A stretch of 64,000 nt of DNA from Bolinopsis microptera (Eukaryota > Ctenophora > Tentaculata > Lobata > Bolinopsidae). The stretch spans positions 818,501-882,500 of the forward strand of contig NC_087082.1 of NCBI RefSeq assembly GCF_026151205.1. Reading direction: 5' to 3'. The position numbers were made by a program, and so were the translations under genes. How positions within the stretch are numbered: position 1 is the first letter of the stretch; each line of letters begins with the position of its first letter. Shown here piece by piece: positions 1-10,460 of this stretch. The notes beneath the pieces were generated by a model. The model worked only from the letters and a program-made list of their open reading frames with translations. It did no database searches and had not been told where the DNA came from.

Positions 1-1453
1 GTATGGATATTACCCAAAAGCCAGTAAGACCGTCCTGATTGTGAAGAATAGCGAGGACCTAGATCTTGCGCAGAAAGTATTCTCAGGCACTGGTATTAAA
101 ATCGAGTCTGAAGGAGAACGCCATTTGGGTGCAGCAATTGGCAGCGAAGCTTTTCAGAACAAATATGTCTCAGATAAAGTCCATAAATGGTGTCAGGACA
201 TCAAGCTGTTGTCATCAATTGCTATTGAGGAGCCCCAAGCTGCTTTGACTGCATATACTAAGGGAATTTGTCACCGGTGGACGTTCATTCAGAGGACCAT
301 CCCGGGTATAAGTCACTTGTTTCAACCATTGGAGGATTGCATCAGAACAGATTTTATTCCAGCAATCTTGGGTAAGAACGTATCAGACTTGGACCGCTCC
401 ATATTTGCATTGCCAGTCAGACATGGTGGCCTAGGTATCTCCAACCCAGTTGAAAACTGCAATAGAGAATTCACAGCCTCAGTCACCATCACAAAAGACC
501 TCACAGACCTGATTATCAACCAGCAAAACACCCTTGAACATTACAACATGTCAATTCAAAATGACACTATAAAAAGTCTCAAGGCAATCAAGGAGAAACA
601 CTTATTTACGGTTAGCAAATCAATAGAGGACAGTGTAAGAGATCCCAACCTAAAGAGATCCCTCCAGTTCATCAAAGAGAAAGGTTCAGGATGTTGGCTT
701 ACTGCACTTCCATTGAAGAGATTTGGCTATTCCCTGAACAAGATTGAGTTCCGTGATGCTCTGTACTTGCGTTATGGTTGGGAGATCCCTAACACCCCAT
801 TTCACTGTGCTTGTGGAGATAGAAATAATGTGAATCACACACTTATATGCAAGAAAGGTGGCTATGTTTCTATGAGACACAACAACATCCGCGATCTAAA
901 TGCAGAGCTGCAGCGTGAAGTATGCAGAGATGTAGTGACTGAGCCAGCATTGATACCCCTTGATAATGAAGAAATTGTTGGTACCAATGCTGATAGAGCT
1001 GCACCTGATGTATCCTCACGAGGTCTCTGGAGCACATTTGAACGAACATTCTTTGATGTCTGTGTTACCCACCCCAACTCACCCACATATGACAAAAAAG
1101 ATATGGAACAGATCTATAAAGCTCATGAAATGAGGAAAATGAAAAAGTACAACAACAGAATCATCCAGGTGGAAAAAGGCACCTTTACTCCACTTATATA
1201 CTCAACAAATGGCGGATGGGGTCCACAAGCCACAAGATACCACAAGAGACTCGCTGAAAAACTATCCCAGAAGAGAGGAGAAGACTATGCGGCTATTATG
1301 TGTTACATGCGCACCAGGATTAGATTCTCAATCCTCAGGAGCACCCTGATAGCGGTCAGGGGTGAGAGAGGGAGACGGCAATCGTATACATTGCCAGTCA
1401 GTGTAACTTCGTTTAACTTGATACCTGCCACCATGGACTATGAATGTTTCTAG
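1..1453 (+). CDS. 3' part of RLE-type LINE polyprotein (end of RT, zinc knuckle, nuclease)
   Basis: The frame is already open at base 1, so the protein starts outside the window. About 480 residues are visible. The first part reads like the region after the RT catalytic core (a GYYPKASKTVLIVK-type stretch, then a thumb-like segment). Near residue 260 there is a Cys/His knuckle, CACG-x6-H-x3-C. About 55 residues later comes APDVSSRGLW...FFDVCVTHP, which fits the PD-(D/E)XK restriction-like endonuclease that R2/NeSL/CRE-type LINEs carry after their RT. The order RT, knuckle, RLE is the usual one for such elements. The frame has no internal stop up to the TAG at 1451-1453, so decay is recent or absent. 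The exact clade is not resolved. Confidence 0.8.
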   Translation, partial: YGYYPKASKTVLIVKNSEDLDLAQKVFSGTGIKIESEGERHLGAAIGSEAFQNKYVSDKVHKWCQDIKLLSSIAIEEPQAALTAYTKGICHRWTFIQRTIPGISHLFQPLEDCIRTDFIPAILGKNVSDLDRSIFALPVRHGGLGISNPVENCNREFTASVTITKDLTDLIINQQNTLEHYNMSIQNDTIKSLKAIKEKHLFTVSKSIEDSVRDPNLKRSLQFIKEKGSGCWLTALPLKRFGYSLNKIEFRDALYLRYGWEIPNTPFHCACGDRNNVNHTLICKKGGYVSMRHNNIRDLNAELQREVCRDVVTEPALIPLDNEEIVGTNADRAAPDVSSRGLWSTFERTFFDVCVTHPNSPTYDKKDMEQIYKAHEMRKMKKYNNRIIQVEKGTFTPLIYSTNGGWGPQATRYHKRLAEKLSQKRGEDYAAIMCYMRTRIRFSILRSTLIAVRGERGRRQSYTLPVSVTSFNLIPATMDYECF

Positions 1454-1850
1454 ACACTATCCTTTTGATATTGAGATATTGGTATTTCAGATCACGTGTA
1501 CATCGTTCCTTTTTTTACGACACAGTAATTTATTGAATCAGTATTTTTATCTGTGCTCTGCGAATGCATCACATGAATCAGTTTTTTAATCTATTAACTT
1601 ATTACACATTTGTGCTCTGCTTTAGCATCACTTGACTATTTAAAAAAAATTGTTTGTTCAGGCCATGACCTTATAGTCAGCCAATTGGCCATTGCTATAT
1701 TATGTGTATATTGTTTGAATATTCATTACTATGATCATAAATAAATGTGTACACAGTTCAGTCAATATTTCATTAATCCCATTAATCAAGTGGTGATATC
1801 AAAAAAGTCATCATCTTTTAATATCTTATATACCTTAATCCATATTCAAT
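1454..1850 (+). other. 3' untranslated tail of the RLE-type LINE, no gene
   Basis: AT-rich sequence after the stop codon. Two weakly similar segments around 1540-1640 share 'tgtgctctgc' and 'catcac'. AATAAA-like sequence lies near 1738. The end of the element and any target duplication cannot be fixed by eye. Confidence 0.4.
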
Positions 1851-2516
1851 CTAATAACTAGCTCTAGAACTAAACAGAGTAGTTATATCTCTTCCTCTGT
1901 ATCCCCTCAGTGCAATATTAGTTGTCTTGCTTTTTGAGTGTTGTTTGCAATGCAAGTTCAGCTCAAACGTCAAATGTGAATCAGTGAGCAGGCATATCGG
2001 ACTAGACCAAGTTGTCTTGAACAGTGAGTACACTAAGGCATCCACAAAGGCATCCACAAATTCTTCCCTCATGTTGTGACTGATTTGCGTAGAGAGCTTG
2101 GATTTTGAAGAGGATGAGTGGGGGAAGTTATATTTGGTGAGAAGATTGGAGATGTTGGTGTACCAAGGAAGGCCCAGCATAATCTGCTCGTGAAATGCAG
2201 CGGAGAGAAGTTCATTTTCAGAGCTTTCAAGGCGACTATAGAAATCTATTGCAAGTTTGCAGGCTTCAAAGAAGAGGGGGTGGCGCCCACTTTCGCCCCA
2301 GCAGCCTATATTTGATGCTTTAGAATGGACAGACAAGGACCACTTGATAAACTTTAGGTGGAATCTTTCATAGTGGTCTTGTGAGATGTTCTTGAGATTA
2401 TGCTGGGGGTTGGCTTTGCTATCTGTTTTAGGGAGGTATATCATGGTTTTTGAGTGGGGACACAAGATTTGGCAGCCATAGAGCAGGATCGGTTTAATTA
2501 GAGAATAAAGAGTCAA
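1851..2516 (-). pseudogene. LINE ORF2 C-terminal remnant
   Basis: A 221-residue frame on the minus strand begins with LLYGCQILCPHS and continues with an HYERFHLKFIKWSL...GESGRHPLFFEACKLAIDFYSRL stretch. This is the post-RT region common in jockey/CR1-like LINEs (the 'LLYG.E.W' and 'GELG..PL' blocks). The RT catalytic core is not present upstream on this strand, so this is a 5'-truncated or broken copy. It is too short to assign a family. Confidence 0.55.
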
Positions 2517-3416
2517 ATAGAATGTTTAGGGAACGGTGAGAGAGGGCATCTTTAACGATAAATTGCTACAGAGGGTACATTGTGCAATGTATATGATGCT
2601 GTTGCTTTTGCAATTGAGTCTGTAATCCAAAATCTTTATATACATATATTAGATCTATATATTTCACCTCTATTGATTTCAAAGTTGCCGAAGGGAGTTT
2701 ATATGGGCGAGCATGAGACACTATGGGCATCCTGAGAAGTATGTCAGAATCAGTCAGGCATTCTTTAATGGAACTATAATAAGTGCTTTTAGGGTCAATC
2801 ACGATGGTGGATTTTTTTTGTTGAAATTAACAATTTAAACAATATACACATAATATAGCAATGACCCTATATAAAATCAACCCTTTAAGAATTCAAAAAA
2901 TTCCCTTAACAATTAAAATTACCCTTGGCCTTGTGGCTCCAAGTTAAGATCTAGACTGTTTATATCAACAATGTTGGTTCCACCAATGTTGGTTCCACCA
3001 TCACGATGGTGGATTGACAGATTGGTTTCTGTTAACTCGGCACACGTTGCGTCTTACGATTCAGGAAAAAAAGCGGCCCCTATGATCAGTATCTACAAAA
3101 CTGCTGTTATACGGATAGGAGCTGAAGCCTGGAACTCGACAAAGCAGAGGCCCCTTTTTGAGGTTATCCATCTGACCTCCCTTAAAAGAATTTGAAGATT
3201 AAATGGTTCAACCATGTCTTCAATGTTCTCAGGCTTGCAGGTGTTCAGTCTATTGAAACTTTCATCGGTTGTGCTAGACTGAAGTGTAACTAACACTTAC
3301 CTGCTGACTAGATATGGCGGAATGAAAGGATGAATGCCACCCAGTAATACTGACATAATGACACTGACATAATAATACTGACATATAAGCATGAAACTTG
3401 GAAAGGGGACAAGAGT
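2517..3416. other. No gene recognised
   Basis: Short open frames here show no recognisable domain. A 15-base tandem pair (atgttggttccacca twice) lies at 2971-3000, followed by a small hairpin built on ccaccatc/gatggtgg. A 'cacgatggtggatt' string occurs at both about 2795 and 3001. Confidence 0.5.
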
Positions 3417-3900
3417 TGATACACGTTACATACGAAAAGAGGTATACAACGTGTATCAAGTCGATCTTCGAGATTTTTCTAAAAGGGCTCCCAACAGTTG
3501 AAACTAGATTGAATCGATGTATTTTCGAACGCTGATTCCGAATCACCCTAGGTGACATATCGTTAAAATGCTTCCATTGCGAGATATCTGTCTCGATCAC
3601 GTGATATGACCATATAATGAAATTTGTATAATTTCTCAAAAAAAACAATTGTAGGTTTACAACTTGACATACGTTGCATGCCACTTTTCGCGCGCGAAGC
3701 GCGCGCCGCCGAAGGCGGAAAAATATATTATCTCTGATATTGGGATACGAAACATGTATCAATTTACAACTAACCAGGACGTTGTCATACGTTGTATGAC
3801 CCGCCGCGCACGAAGTGCGCGGCTCCCCCTGTATCGTCGAAGACGATACTATAGTGAAGCGATACTATAGTGAAGCGACAGTGGGGGTCACCACGTGATA
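3417..3900. repeat. Cluster of perfect short hairpins, four with an identical C-GAA-G loop
   Basis: A 12-bp stem (TTGATACACGTT and its complement) spans 3417-3461. Four perfect hairpins share the core C-GAA-G: 3689-3705 (7-bp stem), 3706-3718 (5 bp), 3803-3823 (9 bp) and 3831-3849 (8 bp). A fifth hairpin, GTCATAC-GTT-GTATGAC, lies at 3784-3800. A 16-base unit ending in gtgaagcg is doubled at 3850-3880. There is no coding signal. It is established that d(GCGAAGC)-type GAA triloops form unusually stable DNA hairpins. That the block is part of a mobile element is inference. Confidence 0.7.
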
Positions 3901-4305
3901 CAACCAGGACGCGCGCCGAGTTGGACTCGTCGACGGTCCTGATATTTGGAACAAATATTTTACAAATATTTTACGAGTATCACCCGTTTAGAAAACAACA
4001 ATAGGAGCAAAACTTTAACGATATAGGAGCAAAATAGTTTGTATTGAAATTGGAGGACTTCGCCCCTTCGCTGCGCCGCGCAAGCTAGCATTCTTGCTTC
4101 GCATCGATCGTTGCTCTGATTCGCAGAGCAACGATTTGAAAGGGTTGACATCGTTAATCAAGTATTGGAATTATAAAATGGTACGCTATTCCAATCCCTC
4201 CACAAAAAGTTGTTTCATTTCACATTTAGCAGCTAGCTAGTCTCATGTCAGAAAACTTGAAAGCAATTAACGTAATTTAAATAAATAAATTCACCTTGCT
4301 CTAAG
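3901..4305. other. Non-coding stretch with one strong hairpin
   Basis: The perfect stem ATCGTTGCTCTG/CAGAGCAACGAT with a 5-base loop lies near 4107-4135. The rest is AT-rich with GC-rich patches such as cttcgccccttcgctgcgccgcg. No gene is recognised. Confidence 0.5.
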
Positions 4306-5050
4306 TTCTAACCAGAGCCCTTTCGCTTATACGCGCTTCACGCTTGCAGTAGCGCCGTAGTCACGCAGTACGCGTAGACACATAGCTAGAGCTATGTGAA
4401 AAATTCTCCCGAAAGTGGTGATTCAAAAAAATAGCGTCAAGCATGTGTTTAAATATTTTTGATGCGGTAAACCTTGGTCTTTTATTTTATTTTTTGATTT
4501 TCAATTTTGCAAAAAACCTTTTTTAACATTCAAGCCTATCGGCTAAATATTTTTCGCGCGGCGCTCTTTTCAAGCCACAATCTCAAATCTGGGCTGTACT
4601 AATTATTTCGTTAAAAAATCAAGTCACCGATTAATAAGCTGCGTAAAATATTTAAAAGGAATTTTAATTGCTTTATAACGTGTGTTAATGGTTAAGTAAA
4701 AAGCGCGCACAAAAGCTTTTGCTTTTGCTTTTCATGGAAAAAGATCAGTGTGCAACAACGTTAATTTAAAATATTTAAACTCGTATCGGCCGTTAAATTA
4801 ATATTAAAGCAATCAATCAATAATTTGATATTTAAAAAGCAAGTGCATTATATTATGTGCAGGGTTGAGAAAATACAAATTTAAGTTTATTTGATTATTT
4901 AAATAATTCTTCTCGCAGATACATGTACACCACTGGATTCACATAGCCATGTGTCTACGTGATTTGTTTCTTCGGCGGTCGCGCGCTACTGCAATTAGCG
5001 AGAGGGCTCCATGGTTGCTCTATCCAGAGCCCTTGCGCTTGCAGTAGTAA
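4306..5050. mobile_element. Possible foldback/MITE-like element with imperfect inverted ends
   Basis: The left end contains 'agagccctttcgctta', 'tgcagtagcgcc' and 'cgcgtagacacatagct'. The reverse complement of the right end (about 4920-5040) contains 'ggagccctctcgcta', 'tgcagtagcgcgcg' and 'cgtagacacatggct' in the same order. The ends are therefore imperfect inverted repeats around about 500 bp of AT-rich DNA. The hairpin CACATAGCT/AGCTATGTG sits at 4380-4400. No transposase and no clear target duplication were found. Confidence 0.4.
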
Positions 5051-5130
5051 GTTGTTGTGAAACTTGTATGTTGTTGTCATGAAAATCTCGCGAGCTCATG
5101 GTTAGAACAAACTAATAATAACTGTATGAT

Positions 5131-5212
5131 AGGCTGTATAAATATAATATATATATAGGCTGTATAAAATATATATAGGCTGTATAAATATATATAGGCT
5201 GTATAAAATGTA
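5131..5212. repeat. Short tandem repeat (aggctgtataaa with TA tails)
   Basis: Four copies of aggctgtataaa, separated by variable TA-rich spacers. Confidence 0.7.
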
Positions 5213-5315
5213 TCTAGGTAAAATTCATTGTAAGAAGTCGAATTTGACAGCAAATCGAAATTTGAATGCGTTTGATTTACCATTGAACAAAAATGTTTAA
5301 AATTGTATTTCAGCA

Positions 5316-5320
5316 TTTAC
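5316..5320. repeat. Target site duplication of the copia element (left copy)
   Basis: The five bases tttac directly before the LTR recur directly after the other LTR at 24336-24340. A 5-bp duplication is standard for Ty1/copia integration. Confidence 0.85.
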
Positions 5321-5630
5321 TGTTTGTAGGTAATAAGCAATGAAACCCAGTAATCGTATAACCAAGCTGAAATGATCTATATCAATGTATAGTAAATAAT
5401 ACCTTTAGTCAATCTGAATAACTCACAATACTTCTATAAAGAGTAAAAAGGGATAAACCCATAAACACTTGACGGAGAGAAAGTAACTCACCAAGAAAGC
5501 TCCGTCAAGGATCGTAAGCTCTAGTAGGTCTCTAGAGTCTGTCATATAAAACAACCATGCTTAAGGAAAACATGGGGTTACATAAAGATATATCCTAATA
5601 TAGGAAATCTAGAGAAAAGGATATATGACA
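5321..5630 (-). repeat. 3' LTR of the copia element
   Basis: A 310-bp repeat with TG...CA ends, matching 24026-24335 at every position I compared. On the minus strand it is the downstream LTR. It contains 'cttgacggag' near its middle and a partly complementary 'gctccgtcaagg', so the transcript could form a stem. Confidence 0.92.
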
Positions 5631-5662
5631 ATATCCCGCCTAACAATATCCCGCCTAACAAA
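5631..5662 (-). other. Polypurine-tract region, duplicated
   Basis: The bases inside the 3' LTR read, on the element strand, TTAGGCGGGATAT twice in tandem. The purine-rich core GGCGGGATA next to the LTR is the expected position for the plus-strand primer. The tandem copy may be a reverse-transcription slip. Confidence 0.5.
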
Positions 5663-6231
5663 GCAGAAAACTAGAAACGATTAAATCACCCAGAGGAAAG
5701 ACAAAGCATTCTTGCTTGATTAAAATATTAAAATGAGATACTCAATATCTCTCACTATAAACTCTAACAAATATAAAAGCATTATTAAAAATACACTCTC
5801 ATAATATTATCAAATAAGTAGAATAAAAAACCCCGCAAATTATAAGTTCATCAAATATAATAAATAAATCTCAAGTAGTCACCAATGCCAATTAAAACAC
5901 AGCATCTCTTACAATAAATGTCTTTTACAATACAATACAAAAGTCCATGGCCAATTCAGTTTTGAAGATAGCAGAGTAGAAGAGTAGAGAGAATCATCCA
6001 CCAGAAGCATACACAAAGAAAACTTACAGCAGGAGAGAAGAGCAAGACACTTCAGCCATCATACACACCAGATGACTCACTTCAGATCATCGGGCACCTT
6101 AAACAAGCCCAACTGTCCAATAAGAAGGTTAACTCAAGTTTTTTTTTCTGGGAAAGACAACACCCTCTCTACTCAACACGCCAACAGTCAGAACACCGGT
6201 TTAGAATAGGACCAGGCATAACCAGGAAGAA
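5663..6231 (-). other. Copia region between the pol stop and the 3' LTR, non-coding
   Basis: About 570 bp of AT-rich sequence without a convincing frame. It is longer than usual for copia elements. No envelope-like or accessory protein is seen. Confidence 0.55.
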
Positions 6232-9200
6232 TTAGTGTTGAATAGGATGAATATTCAGCTTCCCAGTCTGAATAACAGCCAGTAAATTTTCCACTGGATC
6301 TTTATTCTTTGGACTTTTGGTAAGACAGTCAGCTAGTTGCTGAGGATCAGGAATCCATACAACCTTGTTTATCTCCTCATCGTCTATAATCTTTCTGAGA
6401 TATGCAACTTGTACTCTCATCTTTAAGTCAACAGATGGATTAGTAGAGTAGATGTTCTCTTTTACAGATAAATTGTCAGTTAAACCAATGATAGGAACAG
6501 TGTCTTTTGTCTTATTTTGAGATAGACATAGAGCGGTGATGATAGTCTCTCGTATCAGATAAGCTTCATCCAAACATTCACCAAGAGCCATGGCTTCTGC
6601 ATAACTGATGGTCTTGGTAACTTTTTTGATCTTTCTTGAGCACCATGATAAAATTCCTGCACTGTCTCCACTAACGAGAAATATAGCGTGCCCGCGTGCA
6701 CTTGATGTCCTACCAGGGAGCATATTAAGCGAAGCATCAGCATAAGCATAGATCTTTAATTGAGAGATGTCTTTAGACAAGGATGGAAGCATTATGGTTA
6801 CCGTTTGCTTCTTTAATTTCTTGACAATAGCATTTAGATTTATTAAATCAGAAACTCTAGGCTTTGCTGCTTTCATACTGCTCTCGAGGACTTTGTAGCG
6901 TAGGTCAGGGCGGCTTTGAGATGTTATCCACTGAAGCTTGCCTAGTAGTTGTTGAAACTCAGTCTTCTCAAGATCGCTCAGTTCATAATCAGGTTGGTTT
7001 CTCCTTCCTGAGCTTATACTTACAGGGCTAATTTTAGTTTCTTGGTAATCTATTTGATCAATAGTCACGGTATTATTAGATACAGCAGATTGTTTTATGT
7101 TCCAACCAACATAGGTGAAGTCACCGTACTCCTCTGTTCCAATCTGAAACTTCTCTTTCAATCTCCTTAAAACTTTTTCATGGAAGTCCTTATTTCCCGC
7201 CGCTAAGAAATCGTCCACATGCACATTTAGGAAACCCGAGAATTCTTCATTGGGTTGGTACACAAAAACTGACTTGTCAAGTGGCATCTGAACACAACCA
7301 TAAAGAATAAGCTCTTCTTTCACCGTCATATACCATGCCCTGGCAGCATCATTTAGGCCATATACAGGCTTCTTGAGTCTCCAAACCATGTTGTTATCAG
7401 TTCTCTTCTCCTTTGGGGGTTTAACCAATATCAACCTATCCAAAGGCTTGGACTGCAAAAAGGCAGCACGTACGTCAATGCACAATAGTTTGTACTCAAA
7501 CATGTTAGCTAGCATGATGAATGTTCTTGTGACACATTTACCAGCTGTAGGTGAGTCAGCTACCTGAGGATTGGACTCCTGGAATCCTCTTATCACAAGG
7601 CGAGCTTTGGTGCATAAACCCTCTGGTTTCTCCTTTTGATTTATAACCCAACGACATGATAACACTTCTTGATTTGGAAATTTTCTTTTATCAACTTCTT
7701 CGTAGACGTCGAACTTCTGCCATTGTTGCATTTCCTTTTCCATTGCAATTTCTTCTTCGTTGGATGATGGTCTAGCTATGTTTAACCAAATCTTTTCGTC
7801 TCCAATTGCATCAGCAAATAATCCTGCATCATCATTTTTAGCAGGCATCTCTTTGGTTCGTAACCATTCGACCAATTCTAGGTCAACAATGAAGCGTTCA
7901 CCTGAATTGTTGACAACTTTCCATCGTTCACCTGCCAGTCCTTCTTTTTCAATTAGGCTGCATGACACCCATGTGTTGAATTCAATGTTCTTAATGTAGA
8001 TGACATCTCCTCTTGTCATTTGAGTCGATGAGCGTGATCTAAGTCTGGAAGATATTCCATTGTCCTTTTCCTCATCTATGGAATCCTCAGCATCAAAGAA
8101 TTCCTCTGTGTTGACTGGTTCCTCGACTGTTGCTTCTATCTCCATAGACTCAGGCTGTATTTCTGGTGTCTCATTTTGCACATTTTCTTTCTCTGCGTCA
8201 ACTTCGATGTTGTTATGCTCTGTGCTTGCAGCAGTGTCTTCTGTTACCTGTTCTAATGGAGGAATGACTGGTCTAGGTTCATCATCATCAGAATCACTTT
8301 CGGTGTTATCAGGGATTGTCTGTTTCTCAGGACTCTTATTAGTCTGTTCAATTTCTTCTGCTTGTGTCTGATCTGGTGAGTTCATCTGTTTTTCAGCAGT
8401 TTGCTTTAAGATTAGCTTACAAGGATGGACTTTTATTAAGGTTCTGGCTCCTGTTTTGACCAATACCTGCGCTCCATCTTGTCCAAGTACTTTTCCTGGT
8501 CCTTGCCATTGTTTTAAGTCTCTCTTCTTGTAATATACAATATCCCCACTGAAGAACCTTTGGTGTGTTCCAGCATAAACTCGTCCTCTCATAGCACGAG
8601 CAACTCTTTCTGCATTCTCTGCTTTGATGTAAGCTTCTCTAGACATTCTCAAGCTGTTTAGGTGATTTGCAACAGTTTGACTGGATGTGTACGATGACAT
8701 TGCTGGTAATTTATTGGTACTATTTCCTGGAATGTTTGGATTCTTCCCAAAGACTAACTGGTACGGTGAGAAACCTAGTACGCTAATAAGAGAATTTTTA
8801 GCGTGTATAGCCCACATAAGAGCAATTTCAATCTTGCATTTAACATCCTCCATTACCTTTTGAGTCATGTGACCAATCAAGTCATTGTGACGTTCGCAAA
8901 TACCGTTCTGGAATGGTGCTTCTGAAGCAGTGTCTTTGTGTAGTATGTTGAAAGCTGCAAACATTGACTGCCATTTGTCATTGACAAATTCTCCGCCGTT
9001 GTCTGTAAGAATCTTTTCCGGTGGCCCGAGTACTGAAATCCAGCATTCAAAAAGTTTCTCCATCACCTCATCTGAGTCTTTGCTCATCAGGACGTGTGCA
9101 GATGAGAAACGGGTTACATAGTCACAGCAATGAAGGATCCACGTTCCATTTATCTTCTTGAGATCCATGGTTACTAATTCATTGAATTGGTATGCAAGAG

Positions 9201-10137
9201 GTAAGGCAACTGTGGGTCTTGGATGAGCACGTTTATGTTTAAGGCAGTAGTCACAAGAGGTATCTAAAACTATCAGCTCTCTCTCAACTTCTTTATTGGA
9301 CATATCTGCATTCTTCAGAAGTTTAATTACTCTCCCTGAACCTGCATGTGCAAAGCGCTTATGAAGTTTAAGGGCTTTCTTCTTAGCTTCAAGTAAGCCT
9401 GTATGATCTTCATTGGCAATCATAATCTCACAAGTGACATTGTTGACATAGGATGGGTCTCTCTCTTTTGCTAGTGGTAAGGCATAATGTCCTGTACTTG
9501 TTGTTGTTAAGGAGAATGAATTACCATCAATCTTAGCTTCATCGGTCTCAAAATCAATATTCATTCCTAAAGCTTTCATAGTCTGTAGTGATATGAGGAG
9601 GGGAATATCCGTGGCTACCACATCTACCTCTAATCTGATGTCACGTTTGCATATTGTCACTGGGATAAGAACTCTCTTTGATGCTCTCATAGTGCCGACC
9701 CCAAACCTGAACATGGTGTCGGAAGGGTATTCAGTCACTTGTTCTCTAACCTTTTCAGGGAGTGAGTCTAGGTAAATAGTGTACCATTCTGTGCCACATA
9801 CGGTACGACTGGCTCCGCAATCAAGAACTGCTTGATTGATTGTTTCGTCAACTAAAAGTATAGTCTCAATCTCGCTTCCAATATTAGATTGGAAGAATAT
9901 AGGTATCCCACTTACATCAGATGAGCTCTGTTGGCTCTCATAAAACTGATCATCATAGCTAGCTTCTTCAGAACATAAATACTTATTATAGCCTCTGCTA
10001 TTGTTGTTAGATCTGCTATTGTTGGATCTGCTATTATTGTTGGATCTGTTGTTGGATCCAGTCATTCTTTGCCGCAATTCACGTACATGAGGGCAGTCTC
10101 TAATCATATGGTTCAGGTCACCACATCCATAACACAT
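6232..10137 (-). CDS. pol: Copia gag C-terminus and pol polyprotein
   Basis: About 1,300 residues without internal stops. A zinc knuckle C-x2-C-x4-H-x4-C lies near residues 6-19, followed by an Asn/Arg/Ser-rich linker. The protease site near residue 110 reads LDCGAS, where most families have D-(S/T)-G. An HHCC integrase domain (LHKRFAH...CDYC) is near 265-310, and the DDE core has D in VTMDLKK, D in ILTDNGGEF and E in QNGICERHN. An acidic linker follows at about 590-720. RT begins near 800 and has HVDD at the active site where YVDD is usual. RNase H is near 1140-1270 (AYADAS, EAMALGE, TDN). Upstream bases to 10149 belong to the LINE-1 junction, so the apparent start Met there is not native. 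The frame looks functional apart from its separation from the gag N-terminus. Confidence 0.9.
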   Translation of the reverse strand: MCYGCGDLNHMIRDCPHVRELRQRMTGSNNRSNNNSRSNNSRSNNNSRGYNKYLCSEEASYDDQFYESQQSSSDVSGIPIFFQSNIGSEIETILLVDETINQAVLDCGASRTVCGTEWYTIYLDSLPEKVREQVTEYPSDTMFRFGVGTMRASKRVLIPVTICKRDIRLEVDVVATDIPLLISLQTMKALGMNIDFETDEAKIDGNSFSLTTTSTGHYALPLAKERDPSYVNNVTCEIMIANEDHTGLLEAKKKALKLHKRFAHAGSGRVIKLLKNADMSNKEVERELIVLDTSCDYCLKHKRAHPRPTVALPLAYQFNELVTMDLKKINGTWILHCCDYVTRFSSAHVLMSKDSDEVMEKLFECWISVLGPPEKILTDNGGEFVNDKWQSMFAAFNILHKDTASEAPFQNGICERHNDLIGHMTQKVMEDVKCKIEIALMWAIHAKNSLISVLGFSPYQLVFGKNPNIPGNSTNKLPAMSSYTSSQTVANHLNSLRMSREAYIKAENAERVARAMRGRVYAGTHQRFFSGDIVYYKKRDLKQWQGPGKVLGQDGAQVLVKTGARTLIKVHPCKLILKQTAEKQMNSPDQTQAEEIEQTNKSPEKQTIPDNTESDSDDDEPRPVIPPLEQVTEDTAASTEHNNIEVDAEKENVQNETPEIQPESMEIEATVEEPVNTEEFFDAEDSIDEEKDNGISSRLRSRSSTQMTRGDVIYIKNIEFNTWVSCSLIEKEGLAGERWKVVNNSGERFIVDLELVEWLRTKEMPAKNDDAGLFADAIGDEKIWLNIARPSSNEEEIAMEKEMQQWQKFDVYEEVDKRKFPNQEVLSCRWVINQKEKPEGLCTKARLVIRGFQESNPQVADSPTAGKCVTRTFIMLANMFEYKLLCIDVRAAFLQSKPLDRLILVKPPKEKRTDNNMVWRLKKPVYGLNDAARAWYMTVKEELILYGCVQMPLDKSVFVYQPNEEFSGFLNVHVDDFLAAGNKDFHEKVLRRLKEKFQIGTEEYGDFTYVGWNIKQSAVSNNTVTIDQIDYQETKISPVSISSGRRNQPDYELSDLEKTEFQQLLGKLQWITSQSRPDLRYKVLESSMKAAKPRVSDLINLNAIVKKLKKQTVTIMLPSLSKDISQLKIYAYADASLNMLPGRTSSARGHAIFLVSGDSAGILSWCSRKIKKVTKTISYAEAMALGECLDEAYLIRETIITALCLSQNKTKDTVPIIGLTDNLSVKENIYSTNPSVDLKMRVQVAYLRKIIDDEEINKVVWIPDPQQLADCLTKSPKNKDPVENLLAVIQTGKLNIHPIQH

Positions 10138-10150
10138 ATTCACATCCATA

Positions 10151-10460
10151 ACACTAGACTACTCTTATACTGGTGATTCAGACCCACCCCTATCCCCCAC
10201 AATCCCAGCACCCCTTGCCTCAGCCATAGACGCAGTTACATCAAAGTGCAGACTGACCCATAAGCCCAACTCCATCCTAATAAACTACTACCCTCCCTCA
10301 GTTGATACCACCACTAGTAGCAAGCTCCCTTTTCACTCTGACGATGAGTCTGAGATTATTGCTAACTCAGAAATTGCTACTATCAGCATAGGCGACGTCA
10401 GGAAGGTGTGCTTTAAGTGCATCTATGAGACCGGAAACGAAGCCTCAACTGAGTATGTTC
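10151..10460 (+). pseudogene. LINE-1 ORF1, first piece: start of AlkB-like domain
   Basis: The frame reads YSYTGDSDPPLSP...INYYPP...FHSDDESEIIANSEIATISIGDVRK. It lines up with residues 304-400 of LINE-2 ORF1, including the HSDDE motif whose His and Asp are the first two iron ligands of AlkB-type dioxygenases. The upstream part of ORF1 (PHD finger, coiled coil) is missing because of 5' truncation. The domain is then split by a 546-bp repeat insert. Confidence 0.7.

Noticed and set aside
3274-3762. 162-codon frame on the minus strand
   Set aside because: It runs through the hairpin cluster, shows no domain and has no compositional sign of coding.
10138-10149. ATG at 10149 as the start of the copia pol protein
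   Set aside because: It lies in bases created at the LINE-1 junction; the native frame continues from gag.
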